Below are positions 61,063 through 64,000 of a stretch of 64,000 bases of DNA, piece by piece (within the stretch, counting starts at the first letter, position 1; every line of letters starts with the position of its first letter). Under the pieces are notes generated by a model. The model saw nothing but the letters and a program-made list of their open reading frames with translations. It was not told where the DNA came from and searched no databases. Position numbers and translations under genes: made by a program. This DNA is from Geodermatophilus saharensis (GTDB lineage: Bacteria; Actinomycetota; Actinomycetes; Mycobacteriales; Geodermatophilaceae). The stretch is from assembly GCF_900188205.1 (NCBI RefSeq), contig NZ_FZOH01000001.1, forward strand, positions 344,359-408,358, in the 5' to 3' direction.

Positions 61063-62829
61063 CTAGTCCGCGTCGGCGATGGTGCAGAGGACGGCGCCGC
61101 TGGTCACGGTGGCGCCGACCTCGGCCGACAGCCCGCTGACCGTGCCGGCCTTGTGGGCGTTGATCGGCTGCTCCATCTTCATCGCCTCGAGGACGACGAC
61201 GAGGTCGCCCTCGGCGACGGTGTCGCCGTCGGCGACCGCGACCTTGACGATCGTGCCCTGCATCGGCGAGGTGAGGGAGTCACCGGAGGCCGCCGCCCCG
61301 CCGTGACCCGAGCCCCGCTTCCGCGGCCGGGCCCCGCCGGTGGCGGCGCCCGGGGCCGGTCCGCCGCCGGCCGCCAGGCCCGCGGGCAGCGACACCTCCA
61401 GACGCCGCCCGCCGACCTCGACGACGACGGTCTGCCGCGGCTCGTCCTCGCCGCCCTCGGCCGGTGCGGCGGAGTACGGCGGGACCTGGTTGTCCCACTC
61501 GGTCTCGATCCAGCGGGTGTGCACCCGGAACGGCTCGCTGGTGAACGCCTCGTCGCGGACCACCGCCCGGTGGAACGGGACCACCGTGGGCATGCCCTCG
61601 ACGACGAGCTCGTCCAGGGCGCGGCGGGCCCGCTGCAGCGCCTCGGTGCGGCTGGCGCCGGTGACGACCAGCTTGGCCAGCATCGAGTCGAACGCGCCGG
61701 CCACCTCGCCGCCGGTCTCGACGCCGGAGTCCCACCGCACACCGGGGCCCTGCGGGATCTCCAGCCGGGTGACCGGGCCGGGCGCGGGCATGAAGTTGCG
61801 GCCGGCGTCCTCGGCGTTGATCCGGAACTCGATGCTGTGCCCGCGCGGGGTGGGGTCCTCGGTGATCTCCAGCGGCAGGCCGTCGGCGATGCGGAACTGC
61901 TGGCGGACCAGGTCGATGCCGCTGGTCTCCTCGCTGACCGGGTGCTCGACCTGCAGGCGGGTGTTGACCTCGAGGAAGGAGATCGAGCCGTCGGCGCCCA
62001 CGAGGTACTCGACGGTGCCGGCGCCGTGGTAGCCGGCCTCCCGGCAGATCGCCTTGGCCGAGGAGTGGATGCGGGCGCGCTGCTCGTCGGTGAGGAACGG
62101 CGCGGGGGCCTCCTCCACCAGCTTCTGGTTGCGGCGCTGCAGCGAGCAGTCACGGGTGCCGACCACGACGACGTTCCCGTGGGTGTCGGCCAGCACCTGC
62201 GCCTCGACGTGCCGCGGCTTGTCGAGGAACCGCTCGACGAAGCACTCGCCGCGCCCGAAGGCCGACACTGCCTCGCGGACGGCGGAGTCGAACAGGTGCG
62301 GGATCTCGTCGAGGGTGCGGGCCACCTTGAGCCCGCGCCCGCCGCCGCCGAACGCCGCCTTGATGGCGACCGGCAGCCCGTGCTCCTCGGCGAAGACCAC
62401 GACCTCGTCGGCGTCCTGGACCGGGTCGGTGGTGCCCGGTACGAGGGGCGCACCCACCTTGGTCGCGATGTGGCGGGCCTGCACCTTGTCGCCGAGGGCG
62501 GTGATCGCCTCGGGGGAGGGGCCGATCCAGGTCAGCCCGGCGTCGATGACGGCCTGCGCGAAGTCGGCGTTCTCCGACAGGAACCCGTAGCCCGGGTGCA
62601 CCGCGTCGGCGCCGGACCTCCTGGCGACGTCGATGATCTTGCCGATGACGAGGTACGAGTCGCCCGGCGTGGTGCCGCCCAGGGCGAAGGCCTCGTCGGC
62701 GGCGCGCACGTGCAGGGCGTCCCGGTCGGTGTCGGCGTACACCGCGACGCTGGTCAGCCCGGCGTCCCGGCAGGCGCGGGCCACGCGGACGGCGATCTCG
62801 CCGCGGTTGGCGATCAGGACCTTCTGCAC
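61063..62829 (-). CDS. accA3: Acyl-CoA (acetyl/propionyl-CoA) carboxylase alpha chain: biotin carboxylase and BCCP
   Basis: 588 residues. The biotin carboxylase domain (about 1-445) starts [16 protein letters not shown] and has the ATP-grasp motifs [11 protein letters not shown] and [16 protein letters not shown] Gly/Ala-rich linker precedes the C-terminal biotinyl domain with the biotinylated Lys in EAMKMEQP. This is the AccA3-type alpha chain, shared by several actinobacterial carboxylases. The GTG at 62829 has AGGGAG about 8 bases upstream. In M. tuberculosis accA3 (Rv3285) lies close to maf, accE5 and accD5, as here. Gene name by synteny. Confidence 0.94.
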   Translation of the reverse strand: MQKVLIANRGEIAVRVARACRDAGLTSVAVYADTDRDALHVRAADEAFALGGTTPGDSYLVIGKIIDVARRSGADAVHPGYGFLSENADFAQAVIDAGLTWIGPSPEAITALGDKVQARHIATKVGAPLVPGTTDPVQDADEVVVFAEEHGLPVAIKAAFGGGGRGLKVARTLDEIPHLFDSAVREAVSAFGRGECFVERFLDKPRHVEAQVLADTHGNVVVVGTRDCSLQRRNQKLVEEAPAPFLTDEQRARIHSSAKAICREAGYHGAGTVEYLVGADGSISFLEVNTRLQVEHPVSEETSGIDLVRQQFRIADGLPLEITEDPTPRGHSIEFRINAEDAGRNFMPAPGPVTRLEIPQGPGVRWDSGVETGGEVAGAFDSMLAKLVVTGASRTEALQRARRALDELVVEGMPTVVPFHRAVVRDEAFTSEPFRVHTRWIETEWDNQVPPYSAAPAEGGEDEPRQTVVVEVGGRRLEVSLPAGLAAGGGPAPGAATGGARPRKRGSGHGGAAASGDSLTSPMQGTIVKVAVADGDTVAEGDLVVVLEAMKMEQPINAHKAGTVSGLSAEVGATVTSGAVLCTIADAD

Positions 62830-62906
62830 CGGGCTCTCCCTCGTTGGTGGACCGGTCGGGACTGTAGTCAGGACGCCCGGGGCCGCTCCCGGGCGGGAGG
62901 AGCGGC

Positions 62907-63509
62907 TCAGCGCCGCCAGAGGGCGGTGATGGTCAGCCCCCGGCGGGAGAGCTGCTCGCGCAGCGCGGCCAGCGACAGCCCGACCACCGACGCCGGGTCG
63001 CCCTCCACGCGCCGCACGAACGGCGCGCCCAGCCCGTCGAGGGTGAAGGCGCCGGCGACCGCGAGCGGCTCGCCGGAGTCGAGGTAGGCGTCGATCTCCT
63101 CGGCGGTGGGGGAGGCGAAGTGCACGACGGTGGAGGTGACGACGACGTCGCGGCCCTCCACGCGGCCGCTCCGCACGTCGAGCAGCGCCTGCCCGGTGTG
63201 CAGCACGCCGGAGCGCCCGGCCATGCGCCGCCACCGGTCGCGGGCCTCGTGCGCGTCGGCGGGCTTGCCCATGGCCTCGCCGCGGAACTCCAGCAGGGAG
63301 TCGGCGCCGATGACCAGCGCGTCCTCGACCCGGCCGGCGACCACGGCGGCCTTGGCCGCGGCCAGCAGCGCCACCTGCTCGCCGACGCGCGGGGCGGTGA
63401 TCGTGGACTCGTCCAGGTCGCTGACCACCACCTCGGGCGCGAGCCCCGCCTGGCGCAGCAGCCCCAGCCGGGCCGGCGAGGCGGAGGCCAGCACCAGCCT
63501 GCGGCTCAT
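62907..63509 (-). CDS. maf: Maf-family nucleoside triphosphate pyrophosphatase
   Basis: 200 residues. It hydrolyses non-canonical or modified NTPs to NMPs. Motifs are [18 protein letters not shown] at the N-terminus, [24 protein letters not shown] with the catalytic Asp, and [14 protein letters not shown]. The usual catalytic GADT is GADS here, a conservative change. The ATG at 63509 overlaps the accE stop (ATGA), which rules out the longer upstream open frame. It is embedded in the carboxylase operon, as in mycobacteria (Rv3282). Confidence 0.93.
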   Translation of the reverse strand: MSRRLVLASASPARLGLLRQAGLAPEVVVSDLDESTITAPRVGEQVALLAAAKAAVVAGRVEDALVIGADSLLEFRGEAMGKPADAHEARDRWRRMAGRSGVLHTGQALLDVRSGRVEGRDVVVTSTVVHFASPTAEEIDAYLDSGEPLAVAGAFTLDGLGAPFVRRVEGDPASVVGLSLAALREQLSRRGLTITALWRR

Positions 63510-63718
63510 CCCGGCCGTCCCGCGGCGCGCCAGCCACCGGGGCCGGGCCGCAGGACCGGCCGGTGCAGGCCGGCGGGGGAGGCCCACGCCCCGACCGGGA
63601 CCGGCCGCCGGCGCGGCGGCTCCCGCCGGGACAGCGCGGCGACGACGACGGTCAGCGCGGCGAGCTCCTCGTCGGTCGGCTCGCCCCGGACGACGCGCAA
63701 CAACGGCTGCTCGCTCAC
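63506..63718 (-). CDS. accE: Acyl-CoA carboxylase epsilon subunit
   Basis: 70 residues. The short N-terminal core [24 protein letters not shown] is the AccE/PccE family signature. The rest is a basic, Pro/Trp-rich tail ([14 protein letters not shown]). AccE5-type subunits bridge or stimulate the alpha-beta carboxylase complex in actinobacteria. The GTG at 63718 overlaps the beta-subunit stop and its own stop overlaps maf, both by 4 bases, which confirms this small gene. Confidence 0.9.
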   Translation of the reverse strand: MSEQPLLRVVRGEPTDEELAALTVVVAALSRREPPRRRPVPVGAWASPAGLHRPVLRPGPGGWRAAGRPG

Positions 63719-64000
63719 AGCGGGATGTTCCCGTGCTTCTTCGGCGGCAGCGTCTCGCGCTTGTTGGCCAGCAGCCGCAGCGCCTTGGTCACCTGCACCC
63801 GGGTGTGCGACGGCAGGATCACCTGGTCGACGAAGCCGCGGTCGGCCGCGACGTAGGGCGACAGCAGTGCGTCCTCGTACTCGGTGATCAGCTCCGCGCG
63901 GCGGGCGTCGGGGTCGTCGGCGTCGGCGAGCTCGCGCCGGTAGAGGATGTTGACCGCGCCCTGCGCACCCATGACCGCCACCTGCGCCGTCGGCCAGGCC
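63715..64000 (-). CDS. accD5: Acyl-CoA carboxylase beta chain (carboxyltransferase), 5' part beyond window
   Basis: Only the last 94 or so residues are visible, running off the right edge. The sequence [23 protein letters not shown], then [21 protein letters not shown] and the C-terminal [11 protein letters not shown], is the end of a propionyl/acetyl-CoA carboxyltransferase (AccD5/PccB type). The QGAVNILYR region binds the acyl-CoA and biotin. The start codon is outside the window. Coupled by overlap to accE. The name AccD5 is given by synteny; substrate preference cannot be judged from this fragment. Confidence 0.9.
   Translation of the reverse strand, partial: AWPTAQVAVMGAQGAVNILYRRELADADDPDARRAELITEYEDALLSPYVAADRGFVDQVILPSHTRVQVTKALRLLANKRETLPPKKHGNIPL

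Overview
The window is roughly three-quarters G+C by eye, is densely packed, uses many GTG starts and relies heavily on stop/start overlaps (GTGA, ATGA, TGATG). That is the style of a free-living high-GC actinobacterium. My best guess is a member of Geodermatophilaceae (Blastococcus/Geodermatophilus/Modestobacter type); this rests on general protein resemblance and was not tested. It looks like ordinary chromosome: no phage, insertion sequence, CRISPR array, rRNA or tRNA was seen. The gene order from about 23.9 kb to the right end resembles Mycobacterium tuberculosis Rv3280-Rv3315c (accD5-accE5-maf-accA3, lpdA, amidohydrolases, deoD, pmmB, upp, add, deoA, cdd), so much of it is an old actinobacterial neighbourhood.

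Layout. 0-8.2 kb is central metabolism: the end of a DUF6350 membrane protein, purN-purH, a pentapeptide-repeat protein, a small membrane protein, folD with a DUF3017 gene, malate dehydrogenase and isocitrate dehydrogenase. 8.3-18.2 kb is a mixed stretch: a DUF559 nuclease-fold protein, a secreted CAP protein, a CorC/HlyC-type CBS protein, galE, a HisC-like aminotransferase, trpS, a 2H phosphoesterase, a YihY-type membrane protein and a D-Ala-D-Ala carboxypeptidase. 18.3-25.7 kb is a nucleoside uptake and salvage operon (BMP lipoprotein, double ATPase, two permeases, cdd, deoA). 25.8-45.1 kb holds a drug-type ABC exporter, adenosine deaminase, a DEAD-box helicase, deoC with two aldehyde dehydrogenase genes, upp, an oxidoreductase, a HAD enzyme, a phosphosugar mutase, a uronate-dehydrogenase-like protein, purine nucleoside phosphorylase, an M16-like protein and a carboxylate-amine ligase. 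45.1-51.5 kb has an M20 hydrolase, methylmalonyl-CoA mutase (mutA-mutB) and its chaperone meaB. 51.5-54.5 kb is a small divergent 3-amino-sugar set. 54.5-61.1 kb has a gamma-glutamylcyclotransferase, LpdA and two tandem secreted metzincin-type metalloproteases, one carrying eight LGFP repeats. 61-64 kb is an acyl-CoA carboxylase operon with maf, truncated by the window edge.

How it works together. Imported nucleosides are deaminated (cdd, add) and phosphorolysed (deoA, deoD-type PNP). The resulting pentose-1-phosphates are probably isomerised by the PGM2-like mutase and cleaved by DeoC to glyceraldehyde-3-phosphate and acetaldehyde, which the coupled aldehyde dehydrogenase can oxidise. Free uracil is recaptured by Upp. 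The carboxylase (right end) and mutA-mutB-meaB together give a near-complete route from propionyl-CoA to succinyl-CoA; the epimerase is not in the window.

Most distinctive signals: a repeated promoter layout in which a TANNNT-like box ends 6-7 bases before the start codon (predicted leaderless genes); CCGCGG-centred palindromes between genes; a 20-codon micro-ORF bridging two permease genes; the metalloprotease pair with a very recent 315-bp LGFP duplication; and a truncated aldehyde dehydrogenase translationally coupled to an intact one.
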